Shown: positions 34,331-45,600, counted from the stretch's first letter. The stretch is DNA of 64,000 nucleotides from Aselliscus stoliczkanus (GCA_033961575.1 CM066731.1:82171501-82235500), one strand, 5' to 3'. Notes: a model not told the origin generated them from the sequence alone. Numbers and translations: made by a program.

Positions 34331-35092
34331 TTCCTAAGATTAGCTGTCTGAATATTAGCCATCACCAAAGGCTTCTGGGACCCAGTGAATCAAACACTCC
34401 CTGAAAATTCAAGGGGATAGTAGTGTGGGGTGGCCAGAAACCATTAATCATTTGCTTTTCAACAACTATCCTTAAAGAGCCACAAGTTCACTCACCTCAA
34501 GAAGTTAAGAATCAGATGGAGCGCCATTATACATCTATTAGGCAACAGCCACTTAGTGAGGATTTTCTGTGCTTCATACACAGTGCTAGATGCTGCAGGA
34601 AAATGCAAAGACAGAAGCTCACGGTCCAGTGTAAAATCCACCACAAATGGTAGTGCTGCCAACTGGCTGTGTGTCCTTAGATAAATTATTTAGCTTCCCT
34701 GGACCTCAATTTTCTCATTTGTAAAATGAGTGGTCGTATGACTCATGCAATTTGTAAAGCTATATAAAAAAAAACAACAACAACAAAAACCAAAGCTTAG
34801 ATGAGATAATCTTTAAGATCCCTTTGTGGTTAAAAGTCATTAAGAGGTTTAGTTTTTGCTTCCATGTGGCTTTACACACTATTAAGGAAACAAAACAAAC
34901 AAATGTAGAGATGAAAAAGAGTTAAGCACCAAGCTGTGCAAAGGTGACTCCAAGGCTGTAAGGGTCCAGACTGGGAGGAGAAGGTCTGTGCCCTGTGAGA
35001 GAAGGGCTGTGGACCAAAACTGAGCAAGTGGCTTGGGGAAGGGGCTCTGGGAGAAGTGGGCACAGGCAGGGGGAGGCAGGGGCTTGGCATGG
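34331..35092. other. Intergenic DNA with a MIR
   Basis: A plus MIR is at about 34645-34765 (AACTGGCTGTGTGTCCTTAG, TTTCTCATTTGTAAAATGAG). L2-like text is at about 34520-34615. Confidence 0.6.
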
Positions 35093-35141
35093 CCGTGTGC
35101 GTGTGCGTGTGTGTGCGTGTGTGTGTGTGTGTGTGAGAGAG
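35093..35141 (+). repeat. (GT)n/(GTGC)n microsatellite
   Basis: CCGTGTGCGTGTGCGTGTGT, continuing as pure GT and ending GAGAGAGAC. Confidence 0.95.
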
Positions 35142-35554
35142 ACATCTTGTGGTGGGAGGACTGTTCGAGATGAGAAGACACTCAGAAAGCATATTTATCA
35201 AATGCAATGGGTGGACCTTGTTTGAATCCTGATTTGAAAAAGCCCACTGTAAAATAAATATCTTTGGAACAATTGGGAGGATTTGAATGTGGAGTGGGGA
35301 TTAGATGACCATAGGGAAGTTTTGCTCATTTTGTTAGTTGTATTAATGTGTGAAGGGAGGTCAGAACAATTTAAATATGCTTGTTATATAAGAAAATGTC
35401 CTCATTTTTTTAGAGATACATTCTGAAATCATTTAGCAACATCATGATGTCTGGGATTTTTTTCCCCACAAAAATAAAAATAGATGAAGTAAGTATGGCA
35501 GAATGGTAATCATTGTTAAATCTAAGTGACGAGTGTTTGGGTGTTTATTACACT
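35142..35554. other. Unassigned AT-rich intergenic DNA
   Basis: No recognised element. Confidence 0.4.
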
Positions 35555-36030
35555 GTTCCTACGAGTCAGGATCTAACTGGGAGGCAAAAACCATTTGAGT
35601 ATTTAAAGCAGAGGGACTTGAGACAGAGTATTGGTTACACAAGAGATGGGAGACAGAGGAGTCCAAAAGAGAAGCCAGAGATTAATGCCAGCCACTGCCA
35701 CCTTGGGCTGGACAGACAACACGAGAAGTGGGGTCACTGGAGCCCAGGGTCTGGGGTTACTTAGCAAAGTGGAAACCACAGCAGACCTTTTTTGGGGGTG
35801 CTGGAGTCACTGTGGGGCCACAGCTGCTGTGGGGACACTACTCAAGGTAGAAAGCGGGGGAAACCCTGCTTTCCCCCTCCTCCCACCCTCCAGTTTTCCT
35901 GCCAGCATTCCCTTTCAGCCAAGCCCAACCTACAATCAAAATGAAAGTAGCAGGGGTCAGCCCCATGCAGTACAGAGCAGAGGAGGGAAGGGCAAGTGGA
36001 ATGGGTCTGGAGGAAAACTGGTTTAGGACC
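35555..36030. mobile_element. Unresolved interspersed repeat, related to 40300-40790
   Basis: AGTCAGGATCTAACTGGGAG, CCTCCTCCCACCCTCCAG and GGGGTCAGCCCCATGCAGTA share order and wording with the second copy at 40300-40790. I cannot name the family. Confidence 0.45.
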
Positions 36031-36983
36031 TGTGTGTGACTCTTGACATTTGTGTATTTTTTTTTTTTTAAAGGGACGGAAAAGCGATCTCTACCCTATA
36101 GCATTATTTGCACAAGGACACCCCAGCCCATTGAGGCTGAGCCTGGACACCCCCTTGCCACCCTACCAAGCTCTGGGAGGCAGGGTCTTGGGGCAAAAGA
36201 GCTGTTAATCCCTTTCCCAGCAGGTGTTGGTTGCTCATATCATACCTTTGTGGCAATTAAACCAAGCGCCTGTGTGTCAGCAAAGCCTGTGAACAAGGAC
36301 CCAGAAATAATCAACCTATCTGACTGCAGAACCATCAGCTTTGAGAGGCCAGGGAGATTAGGCTTAAAATCCCACAGTGGTCCTGCTGGTGACCAACCCC
36401 AAATCCAGTTCCCATCTTCCAACTAACAACATCTTGATTTTGTTCTCTGTGCCAATACAGCCAGCTAAAAAATTTACTTCCCCTGTTTTCTTGGAGTTAC
36501 TTGTGACCATGGGATCAAGTTCTGGCCAATCTGATGTAGGTAGAAGTCTTTGAGGAGGGTGATCCTTTCAGAATAAAAAGGCAAGTCTGTCTGCTCTCCC
36601 TGCTTCTTTCTGTGTGGACTGTGGATGCAATGCCCGGTAATGGAGCAGCACGCTTGTGACCATGAGGACTGGAGTTAGATGCTGGAGCAAGAGGGAGTCT
36701 GGGGTCATGATGACATCTGTGGGCAACTGCACCAGCCCTGGCCTGCCTACCCCTGGGCTCCTTGTTAGGTGATCAAAATAGGTCCCTCACTTATTTAGCT
36801 GCTGAAGGGATTGAGGTGTTTTGTGTGTTTTGCAGTTGAACACACACCTTGACTCAAAGCAAAGAAATAGGCTTTTACTCAACTGAAGGAAAAGAAAGAA
36901 TTAAATAAGTTGGCTACCAAGGAAGAGGCTAGCAGTATTACCTTTTTGTGTAGCCCACAGCTGATGCTCAAGAAATATATTCC
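36031..36983. other. Intergenic DNA, possible old LTR relic
   Basis: About 36460-36760 (TGTGACCATGGGATCAAGTT, TTTCAGAATAAAAAGGCAAG, CAATGCCCGGTAATGGAGCA) looks like an old LTR-type repeat, family unresolved. Confidence 0.35.
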
Positions 36984-37487
36984 AAGGGGCCGGCCGAGTG
37001 GCTCAGTTGGTTAAGAGTTGGCTTAGAGCGTGAGCTCTGAGCAACAGGGCTGCCAGTTCGATTCCCACATGGGCCAGTGACGCTGCATCCGAGCTGAGCT
37101 GTCACTGAGCTGCCAACAGGTGGCAGGATGGCTCAGCTGGTGTAACAACAAGGTTGCCTGTTCAGTGGTGGGCTACGCCCATTCACAACTAAAGATTGAA
37201 CTCGGCACCTTGGGCTGAGCTGCTGCCCGGATGGCTCAGTGGATAGGGCATGCGCTCTTAACAACAAGTCTGCTGGTTCGACTCCCTCATGGGATGGTGG
37301 CTACGCCCACCCACAACTAAGACTGAACACAGCACCTTGAGCTTAGAGGCCACAAGCTGTCGACTGGAAGGTGACTGGCGCCCCCACAATGAAGGTTGAG
37401 GAACAACTTGGCTGGTCCCCTTCCTCAATTCCCCAACACTGTTCCCCTCCCCTAATTTCCCAATAAAATCTTAAAAAAAAAAAAAAA
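36984..37487 (+). mobile_element. Type-B trimeric tRNA SINE, complete
   Basis: Three tRNA-like modules follow each other: head GAGTGGCTCAGTTGG with AGTTCGATTCCC; GGATGGCTCAGCTGG with CTGTTCAGTGG; and GGATGGCTCAGTGGATAG with GGTTCGACTCCC. The tail is CCCCAATTTCCC-like, then AATAAAATCTT and an A-run. The TSD is AAGAAATATAT (36970-36980, 37488-37498). Confidence 0.93.
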
Positions 37488-37779
37488 AGAAATATATGCC
37501 AATAAATGGGTGAATCGCTGTGGACAAGTGAGTAGTGAATCTGAAGAGTATAAAGGCTCCAGGTGATGAGGGAGCCTCTCCTATCATCATCCGCAAAGAA
37601 ACCAGCAGCAAACATGGCCAGGATACCTGCTGTTATCACAACTATCTGGGGATAAGGAATATTATTTCCTGAATGTCCTGGTAAAAATGCAAATAGTGTA
37701 CATGGAAGGAAAATACGTAAGTTTGTTCATCACCCAACAGATAACAGGATGCTGAGGGGACAGGCATGGTACATACATG

Positions 37780-38765
37780 CTAAGGTGACCCCCAGTGAGT
37801 CATACTCTGTATAAATCCCACCCTCTGTTGAGTGCGGGAGGATATTGGGACTTGCTTCTACCAATAGGAGATGGCAAAGGTGATGGACTGTCACTCCCTT
37901 GATAAGATTATATTACAGGCATACCTCATTTTATTGTACTTTCCTTTATTATGATTCACAGATACTGTGCTTTTACAAATTGAAGGTAAAACCCTCCATC
38001 AGCAAAAAGATTATGACTCGCTGAAGGCTTGGATGATGGCTAGCATTTTTTAGCAATGAAGCATTTTTTAATTAAAGTATGTACATTGTTTTATTAGACA
38101 GAATGCTATTACACACTTCATAGACTACAGTACAGTGTAAACATAACTTTTATATGCAGTGAGGAGCCAAAAATCTCATTTGATTAGATTTACTGCAATA
38201 TTTGTTCCATTGCAGCAATCCAGAACTGAACCTGCAATATCTCCAAAGTATGCCTGTATATGGCAAAAGTGATCATATGTGTGTGTTACACACACACACG
38301 CACACTCACACTCTCACACAGACTCTGGGCAGAGTGGAGGGAGAGAGAGATTCTTCCATGCTGACTTTGAAGAAGGAAGCTGTCATGTGGTAACCGGGCC
38401 ACTTGGCAAGAAACTGCAGGCAGCCTCCAGGAGGTGAGAGGGGCTTTTGCTGACAGCCAGCAAGAAAAAAAGGACCTTAGTCCTACATCTAAGGGAACGA
38501 ATTCTGTCAACAAGCTAAATGAGTCTGTGTGACCTTGAGGAGAGTCAAAAGCAGGTGACCAGGTTCTGAGACCAGCCCCAGTCAAGCCTTCAGATAAGAA
38601 TGCAGCCCCAGGGGCACCAGCTTGTGAGTCCTTCCTCCCTCCCACCCCTGAGCAGTGGACCCAGCTAGTCTGTGCCGAGAAACTCTGAGATAATAAACGT
38701 GTGCTCTTTTAAGGCACTCAGTTTGTGGAACTTTTTTTACACAGCAAGAAAAAGCTAACATAATG
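37780..38765 (+). mobile_element. MaLR-type LTR containing a nested Tigger1-like element
   Basis: Outside the nested element the text runs GGTGACCCCCAGTGAGTCA, CCAGCCCCAGTCAAGCCTTC, AACTCTGAGATAATAAACGT and CACAGCAAGAAAAAGCTAAC, the ending of an LTR with its AATAAA. A CA-rich patch is at 38285-38325. Confidence 0.6.
37916..38256 (+). mobile_element. Tigger1-type internal deletion derivative (TcMar)
   Basis: Ends CAGGCATACCTCATTTTATT and CTCCAAAGTATGCCTG are terminal inverted repeats, with TA on both sides. About 70 bases of the left end are joined to the last 270 of the right end, including the final transposase codons (CCATCAGCAAAAAGATTATG...). The transposase is otherwise gone. Confidence 0.9.
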
Positions 38766-39308
38766 GGATAGAGAATAACGTTCCTTTGGGGAAAGAGCAG
38801 AAGCTGCGAAGAGTTGTCCGGGGACCCAAACGAGGGAGGGTAGATTTGGGCAAAACATTCATTTCGTCATTCATTGATTTGTCAACTACTTATTAAGGTC
38901 TACTACTATGTGCCAGGCAGTAGGTCACAATATGAAGCTTTTGTCTCTCGCACCCCATTTCTTCTGTACCAGGCAGCCACAGCAGTAACTTTCCCACTCT
39001 AAGCCTAGTTGCAAGGACACAAGAAAAAGTCACAGTTTTTAAGTTCCCATGATGACCTAGACCTGGACACAGGGCCAGACACTACATATACTGACTCATC
39101 AATCATCACTTGTATTGATTGATATGATCATTTTACAGATACAAGAAACTGTGGTCACACAGTGGGAGAGCTGGGTTTCTAAGAAATTAAATAACCTCCT
39201 CCCATTTTAAGTTGGATCAGAATTTGGGATAGTGAAAAATCAGGTCATCTGAGCTCATGTGGCCTACTTTATCAAGCAGCCTCCTCCTCTTCTCAGAAGC
39301 ACATTCTT
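38766..39308. other. Intergenic DNA with MIR/L2 relics
   Basis: L2-like at about 38870-38930 (ACTACTATGTGCCAGGCAGT) and a minus MIR at about 39050-39215 (TCATTTTACAGATACAAGAA). Confidence 0.55.
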
Positions 39309-39476
39309 TTTTTTTTTTTTTTTTTTTTTTTTAAGCTGAGCCATCCTGCCACCTGTTGGCAACTCAACGGCAGCTCAGTGGCAGCTCAGCTCAGGCTGGG
39401 CATCCAACTGCTGTTGCTCAGAGATCAGCTCACTCTCTTGAGCGAGCTCCTAACCAACTGAGTCACTCAGTTGGCC
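39309..39476 (-). mobile_element. Type-D short tRNA SINE (left partner of a head-to-head pair)
   Basis: Perfect 15-bp duplication CAGAAGCACATTCTT at 39294-39308 and 39477-39491. The body has AGCTGAGCCATCCTGCCACC and the head GAGTCACTCAGTTGGCC. Confidence 0.93.
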
Positions 39477-39528
39477 CAGAAGCACATTCTTAAAAGTTGA
39501 AATTTATGCATTAAAAAATAGAATCTGG

Positions 39529-40027
39529 GGGCTGGTCAAGTGGCTCAGTTGGTTAAGAGTTGGCTTAGAGCGCAAGCTCTGAGCAATAGGGCCGCTGGTT
39601 TGATTCCCATATGGGCCAGTGAATGCTGCGCCCGAGCTGAGCTGTCGCTGAGCTGCCAACAGGTGGCAGGATGGCTCAGCTGGTGTAACAACAAGGTTGC
39701 CTGTTCGATGGTGGGCTACACCCACCTGCAACTAAGACTGAACTCAGCACCTTGAGCTGAGCTGCCTCCCGGATGGCTCAGTGGATAGAGCATGTGCTCT
39801 TAACAAGGCTGCTGGTTTGACTCCCTCATGGGATGGTGGCTACGCCCACCTGCAACTAAGATTGAACACAGCACCTTGAGCTTAGAGGCCATGAGCTGCC
39901 AGATGGTGACTGGCGCAGCGCCTCCACAACGAAGATTGAAGAACAACAACTTGACGGGTCCCCTCCCCCAATTCCCCAACATTGTTCCCCTCCCCCAACT
40001 CCCCAATAAAACCTTTGAAAAAAAAAT
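39529..40027 (+). mobile_element. Type-B trimeric tRNA SINE (right partner)
   Basis: Same three-module order as 36984-37487: GGGGCTGGTCAAGTGGCTCA, AGGATGGCTCAGCTGGTG, then CGGATGGCTCAGTGGATAG, ending CAACTCCCCAATAAAACC plus an A-run. Confidence 0.92.
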
Positions 40028-40299
40028 AATCTAGTAGTAATTTATGGCAATTTTTAAGTGAGATAAATGTTGAATGTGTCTTTTTCATCTTTCCTTTGTC
40101 AGCATATTCTTCCCTTTTGATAAAGACATTGTTAGAATATCCCTTCAAACACTTTCTAAATTTGATTCTGGTTTTAACACTTTTCTCAACTACATTCTCC
40201 TGCACTGCTGTGACTTTCAGTGGAATAATGCAGATGATGCATTGGGCCTTTTTTTCTATACAAAGTTTTGTAGCCTTCTCCTTTCACTTAACATCTTAT

Positions 40300-40790
40300 T
40301 CAGTCAGAGTCCTGGCAGAAAGCAGCATTCAAGCTGATGGCTCAAATTAAGAGCCCCATTTAGTGAAGGATGATTTACAGAGATGTGGATAAGTTGAAGG
40401 GAGTCAACAAAAGATGCTGAGGCCCCAGGAGATGGCCATAGCAGGAAACTGTTACCATCCTTACGGCCAAAAGGGCAAGGAGAGGAAGCGGTGGTAACAG
40501 AGCTGAGAGAGAGCTACAGGCTTAGAGCGGGGCTGCAGATTTAGAGGGAGGCTGCCTAGAGGGCGCGGTAGTCCTAGAGATACCGTGACAAGGAGAGAGT
40601 GAAGAAGACATATCCTGGCCTCTCCCTCCTCCCACCCTTCCATTTCCTGCTGGCGTCCCCCATTGGCTGAACCCAATGCAGCCAGAGGGCAAGGAAATCA
40701 GGAGAAAGTAGTGAACTGGGGTCAGTTTCCTGGGGTGCAAAGCAGAGTGGAAAATGATTTTGGATGGAGAAGTGGAGAAGAATTAGCACA
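40300..40790. mobile_element. Unresolved interspersed repeat, related to 35555-36030
   Basis: AGTCAGAGTCCTGGCAGAAA, GATTTACAGAGATGTGGATA, CCTCCTCCCACCCTTCCATT, CATTGGCTGAACCCAATGCA and GGTCAGTTTCCTGGGGTGCA. Same order as the earlier copy. Confidence 0.45.
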
Positions 40791-42499
40791 TTACATTATG
40801 AACACTATCCCATGTCATTAAATATCCTTTGAAGACAATGTTCTTAATAGATAAATAATATTTCATCATTTTGTAAGTCTACAATTTATTATTATTAGAG
40901 GATACATAGATTGGCCTCTTTTTGATTAGTGCAATGGGCATCTTTGCCCATAATTATTCTTCTATGCCTGTCATTTTAAGTGACTCAATTCATAGAGGTC
41001 CCTCCACAGTTCACAGGCTTACAGAATCAGCCGAGAAACACCAGAGACCCAGCCCCACTCCTCTGCCGTCCCAGGATCCCTGGGCCATCCCGTCTTAAGA
41101 TTTTTAGTCCGGTTGCGAGTCAGGAGAAGGCTTGGGTGGCACCTGAAAGAACAGTTGTTCAGAAAATGCAGTGCTGGACTCAGGGCTGAGGGAGGGTGGA
41201 TGGACGCACCAGGGGTGGGTCTGACACTCACAAAGGTGCCCACTCGCTAGAAGGCTATCAGATGCTAGTAGACTAAACATTTTCAGCTTCCACCCACCCT
41301 TCTCCCTGGGGCTCCTGGGCCTTGGGCTGTGGCAAGCTTGCTCCCCCTGCTGGCTAGCCATGACATCTGTGAGAAACAGTGCCCAGCCGGGCTGGGCTCC
41401 TGCAGTCCTGTGCAGCAGCCACCCTGGGCATAATCACCAGGACCCTGAAAAGTTCCCATAGGGCTTTGAGCATCTGAGGGATGCTTGGATTCACCTCCCT
41501 GGGATATAGAACTGTCTTGGTTAGAATAGGATGTCTCAGACACGAGTGGAAATTTAAACTGGCATACCTATTGAGAACCTTCAGATTTTTGATTCAGCCT
41601 CACCTCCTCCAGGAAGCCTTTCAAGACCAACTCTCAACTTCCCTGTGTAATCTATATGCCCCTTTTCCCTGCTTCTGCAGAATTTTTGCTTGTCTTTGAC
41701 TCAGGTGAACAAAATAAAGGTAACTTTATTTTGCTCTAATTTTTTACATTTTTATTTTGAACTCCATTTCCACTAAGAAATTGTAGTAACTTGATTTTAA
41801 TTATTTCAGGTGTCTCTCTGCCTTTTCCTTGAGACTGTGACCTAGAGAGAGGTGGAGGGAAGAGGGAATGCTTATGTAGGGAACAAGACATAGGGGAAGT
41901 GGGCAGCCACCTGGCCTCTTAGTGGTCTGTCTTCAGGCACCTGCTGAGGTGCTCCTGGGCCACAGCCAGGGAGGCCCCACCTAGGGGCCCTGTGTTCCTG
42001 ACTGCTCCTTCACTGGTTACATCTGGATTCCTAGGAACCCCTCTGTGGACCTGTCACTTCACAGGGGCACCAGATTTTCTGAAAGAACAGCTAAGGAAAC
42101 AAAGAGGCTAAATTCTTTTCAACCTCTCCCCTCCCTACACCTGGTCCCTGGGAAATAAGGGCCTGGTCCCCTCTGCACTCACATCCCATGTCACACCCCA
42201 GGGGCTCAGCTCAGGAAGCAAGCCCTGCCTTTCACCTCCTCTCCTCCAACTGGTCCCCTCTGACCAGCCTGGGAATCATGGCCCTGGCAGGAAACCTTGC
42301 TCTCATTTCTCAGGGGTTTCCTCCCAGATCTTTTGTCTCTGCCCAAGTGACTCTTCCCCTAGTGTTCTGAGAGGGCTTTGGAAAAACAAAAGCCAGGAAG
42401 TGTCCGCTTTTATTCTGCTTTCTGCTCTCATACTTCTTCCCCTCTTCCAAATAAAATTTTTTAAGAACCATAGTATTAAAAAGAAAAACCATAAATTGT
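40791..42499. other. Intergenic DNA with L2 relic and small hairpin
   Basis: L2-like text is at about 41590-41690 (CTCCAGGAAGCCTTTCAAGA). A perfect 10-bp inverted repeat CAAAATAAAG/CTTTATTTTG with a 4-nt loop is at 41710-41733. No gene. Confidence 0.45.
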
Positions 42500-42715
42500 G
42501 GAAAGAAATGTAAAACGAAACTGACAAAAGATGAGACTCCAAAAGATGAGACTCCAAATTCATAAAAGAAAGACAAAGAAGCCAATTGAAAGATGGATAA
42601 AAGCCATAAATGGGTATTTTTATGAAAGAACAAAAAATAATGGCCAACAAAATATCAAAAGACGTTTAGCTTCATTAAATAAGAAAATTCTTTTTGAAAT
42701 AATAAGCTGTTTGGA
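42500..42715 (+). mobile_element. Old L1 ORF2 fragment
   Basis: AATTGAAAGATGGATAAAAG, AAATAATGGCCAACAAAATA and AGCTTCATTAAATAAGAAAA fit the L1 ORF2 3' segment (gacagatggccaacaaacat...). It contains an exact 15-bp tandem duplication at 42526-42555. Confidence 0.6.
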
Positions 42716-42809
42716 GTTTTAAACAATGTGTTTATTTTATTATTATCTTTAACTTGTATATATACACTACATATGCTTTTGTTTATTTGTGCATGCAAAA
42801 AAAAGCAGG

Positions 42810-43185
42810 GAAATACTTCTCATTTTGTGAAAAAAAACTAACAGAAAGAAAACAAAATATGAAAAAAATTATAGAATTAGTATTCAAGTCCATTAATAAT
42901 GCTGTTAAAACTATATTCCATATGTTTAAGAAGGTAGAGGACAGCTTGAGCATGATGAAGACAGAAATTAAAAATATTAAAAAGACCCCAAATCAAACTT
43001 CTAGAGATAAAAAACATAACTGATATGAAAAATCCACTGTATGGGATTAACAAATTAGACATAGAAGAAAAGCTTAGTACACTTGAAAACATAGTAATAT
43101 AAATTGAAAAAAAAACAAAAACAACAAGAAACACAAAAAAGCCTGAAAAAAATGAACAGGGTATCAGTGATCTGTACATAAACAC
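42810..43185 (+). mobile_element. HAL1/L1-like ORF1 region fragment
   Basis: ACTTCTAGAGATAAAAAACA, TGAAAAATCCACTGTATGGG, AACAAATTAGACATAGAAG and AAGCTTAGTACACTTGAAAA follow the coiled-coil part of HAL1/L1 ORF1. Stops interrupt every frame. Confidence 0.65.
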
Positions 43186-43193
43186 CAAGTGGT

Positions 43194-43235
43194 TCTATAT
43201 ATATATATATATATACATATTTATATATATATATG
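43194..43235. repeat. (TA)n repeat
   Basis: Alternating TA with single interruptions (ACATATTTA). Confidence 0.95.
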
Positions 43236-43280
43236 ATTTGTGGGGGGATAGTAGAGAGAGGAGACAGAAAAATACTTTTT

Positions 43281-43423
43281 TTTTTTTTTTAGCTGAGCCA
43301 TCCTGCCACCTGTTGGTAACTCAACGGCAGCACAGCTCAGGCTGGCATCGAACCGCCATTGCTCAGAGCTCAGCTCGCACTTTTGAGTGAGCTCTTAACC
43401 AACTGAGCCACTCGGCTGGCCCT
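43281..43423 (-). mobile_element. Type-D short tRNA SINE (left partner of second head-to-head pair)
   Basis: AGCTGAGCCATCCTGCCACC, GGCATCGAACCGCCATTG (box B) and GAGCCACTCGGCTGGCCC. Near-perfect duplication AGAAAAATA(C/T)TTTTT at 43266 and 43424. Confidence 0.88.
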
Positions 43424-43456
43424 AGAAAAATATTTTTTTAAAAAATGCCCGAAGGG

Positions 43457-43600
43457 TCGGCTGAGTGGCTCAGTTGGCTAAGAACTTGCTCAAGAGTGCA
43501 AGCTCTGAGCAACAGGGTTACCAGTTGGATTCCCAGCCAGAGCCGAGCTGCCGCTGAGCTGCTAAAAAGAAACAAACAATAAAAACCCCAAACCTGAGAT
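43457..43600 (+). mobile_element. Short tRNA SINE (right partner)
   Basis: GGTCGGCTGAGTGGCTCAGT, AAGAGTGCAAGCTCTGAGCA, AGTTGGATTCCCAGCC, and then GAGCTGCTAAAAAGAAACAA. It stops about 20-30 bases earlier than the usual type-D junction. Confidence 0.85.
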
Positions 43601-44373
43601 TTGTCTAAATGTGAAGAAAACTATAAAGAATGTCAGTAATGTCATGCCACCACACCTTCCTGAACTCATTCTTGCCTCACCTGTCCTCAGCCTTCCTGTC
43701 CCCAGGGAGGGAGGTCAGTCAGGACTCACCCTCTCAGAGACAGAGGGGAGGCTACGAGCCCATGGCTGCAGGCCCTGTAGCCCCCAGCACAGGCCTGACC
43801 TACAGCCCCTCAGTCCATGCAGGCCATCAGTGAAGATCTTCAGACAGCCAGAGAAAGCAAGGAGGTAATCTACTCCTGTAAGAGAGGCAGAGAGAAGAAC
43901 AAAGGGAGAAATTTGCTGTGAGAAACAGCCTTTCATGAAATGAACACTTGGCTAGGAGCTAGGAGACCTACTCGTAGGTGCAGTGAGACCTCGGAAAGGT
44001 GCTTCCGCTTTCCTCTGGGCAGGTCCTCCCATCGGGCCTGGGAGGGGAAGGAAACAGAAGAAATCACGTCTTTGCAGAGGTTACTGCCCCTTGAAACTTA
44101 GCCCACTGGTGGGTGTGACCATGGGCAAGCACGTAACCTTCCTGTGAGTCTCATTTCCTCATCTGTAAAGCAAAGGTAAGAATTTCTACATTGCAGTGTT
44201 CTTGTGAGGATTCAGTGAGAGGACCCACAAGATACCTGCCTGCCATATGCAGGTACACATTCTCCCGAGGTGGACAAGGCATGGTTTATGGTTGAAATAT
44301 CCGGAAAGCCAGGGCCAGTGCTACGGGAACCCTCAGGCTCCCACCACAGGTAACCTGGAAGACTCAATGATAG
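43601..44373. other. Intergenic DNA with a MIR
   Basis: A plus MIR is at about 44105-44260 (GACCATGGGCAAGCACGTAA, CATTTCCTCATCTGTAAAGC). Otherwise unassigned. Confidence 0.55.
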
Positions 44374-45600
44374 TGTTGTCGGAGAGGGGGCCCTTCTCGG
44401 TGCAAAGTCCAGGTCCTTGGCAACTCGAGTAAAGAATTGAATGAGATATCGAAGTAAAAGTTGTTTATTAGAAGAGATAGTACATTTTAAAGAAGTAGAA
44501 GCAGGCCTGAGCAGTAGAGAATGGCTCAAGGGCCCATTATTAGAAATTACATTCACAAGAGTTTGGAGTGGGCCATGCGCAAAGGCTAAAAAAGGCTCAA
44601 AGGGAAGAATGGGGTCAAAAGGGAAGAAGCGAAGTGGTCCAAAACAGGGGCAGCAGTCAAAAAAGGGCAGACTTCCCAGGACAGACTTCCTAGGACTTGG
44701 GGTTTTTATCCCTTTTTCTCTAAAATGGGCTGTTTCCCTTTGGGCGTAGGACCACTTGATTAGCACCTGTGATTGACAAGAGGTACTGCGCAGGTATGAG
44801 AGACTGGTCTGATCTAGTTGGATATTTTGTGCCCATTTGTTTTCCCACAGGGGTAGGTAATTACAATACAAAGGGGAGTTTTGGATGGAGAGGGGATGTC
44901 ACCTGGGTGGTTCCACTCTGTGGGATGTGCAGGAATGCAGAGACCCAATGCCTGCCTCTAACTGCCTGCCTAGTTTTCCCCTTCAGAAGTGTGATCCCCA
45001 TAAAATCTCTGGGAAGTTGAGGGACCGGAGGTCTTTTCTTCTATATCTGCTTCCTGCTGGGCAGGGGTGTAGAGCTGTCCCTGCCTATTGGGGGATTCAT
45101 GGAACTCTCACCCTAGCTGGTCTCAGATGAGAGGAAGGGGTCTCGAGCTCCGCCTGGGAGACAGCGCTGGCTTGGTTGTGACTGGCAATCTTGCTGGGGT
45201 GTCCTCTGTATCCCCAAGGTCCCTAGATGAGGAAAAATAGATTTTAATTAATAAATCTTGTTAGCTCTCATGAAGCCTATGGCCATACAGCCTGTCACTT
45301 GGTGGCTTCTGTTGTCTGGACCCAGAATGGGTCTGGTATTTATCTTACTGGCCTGGGGGACATTAGGAAGTGACAGGCTTTCAAGTAGTTATCTGAAACA
45401 GGGGTAGGAGACTTCTATTGTTTAGGATTCAGAAACTGCTTTACAAAGCAATTAAGAAGCAAGGGGGATCTTTAGTCTAAGATTCACAAACTGGTTAGAA
45501 GAGTATCAAAGCCAAGAGCTAAGAACCTAAATAACTAGGGAAGAGACTTAACATTTCTATACTTAACATTTTGATAGGAAAGAAAACTTAAAAAGTTTCT
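44374..45600 (-). mobile_element. Retroviral LTR-like sequence, antisense
   Basis: TGTTGTCGGAGAGGGGGCCC, GGCAACTCGAGTAAAGAATT and TTGTTTATTAGAAGAGATAG resemble the U5/R end of a class I or II ERV LTR read backwards. AATAAA is on the minus strand at 44464-44469. The right boundary is uncertain. A long antisense open frame (44212-44871) runs across it, but no viral protein motif is seen. Confidence 0.5.

Noticed and set aside
36984..37060. Functional tRNA gene
   Set aside because: A and B boxes are present, but there is no complete cloverleaf and the unit is the head of a SINE with tail and target duplication.
44212..44871. 219-codon open frame on the minus strand
   Set aside because: It crosses the boundary of an LTR-like repeat, has no recognisable domain and no splice or promoter context; taken as chance.
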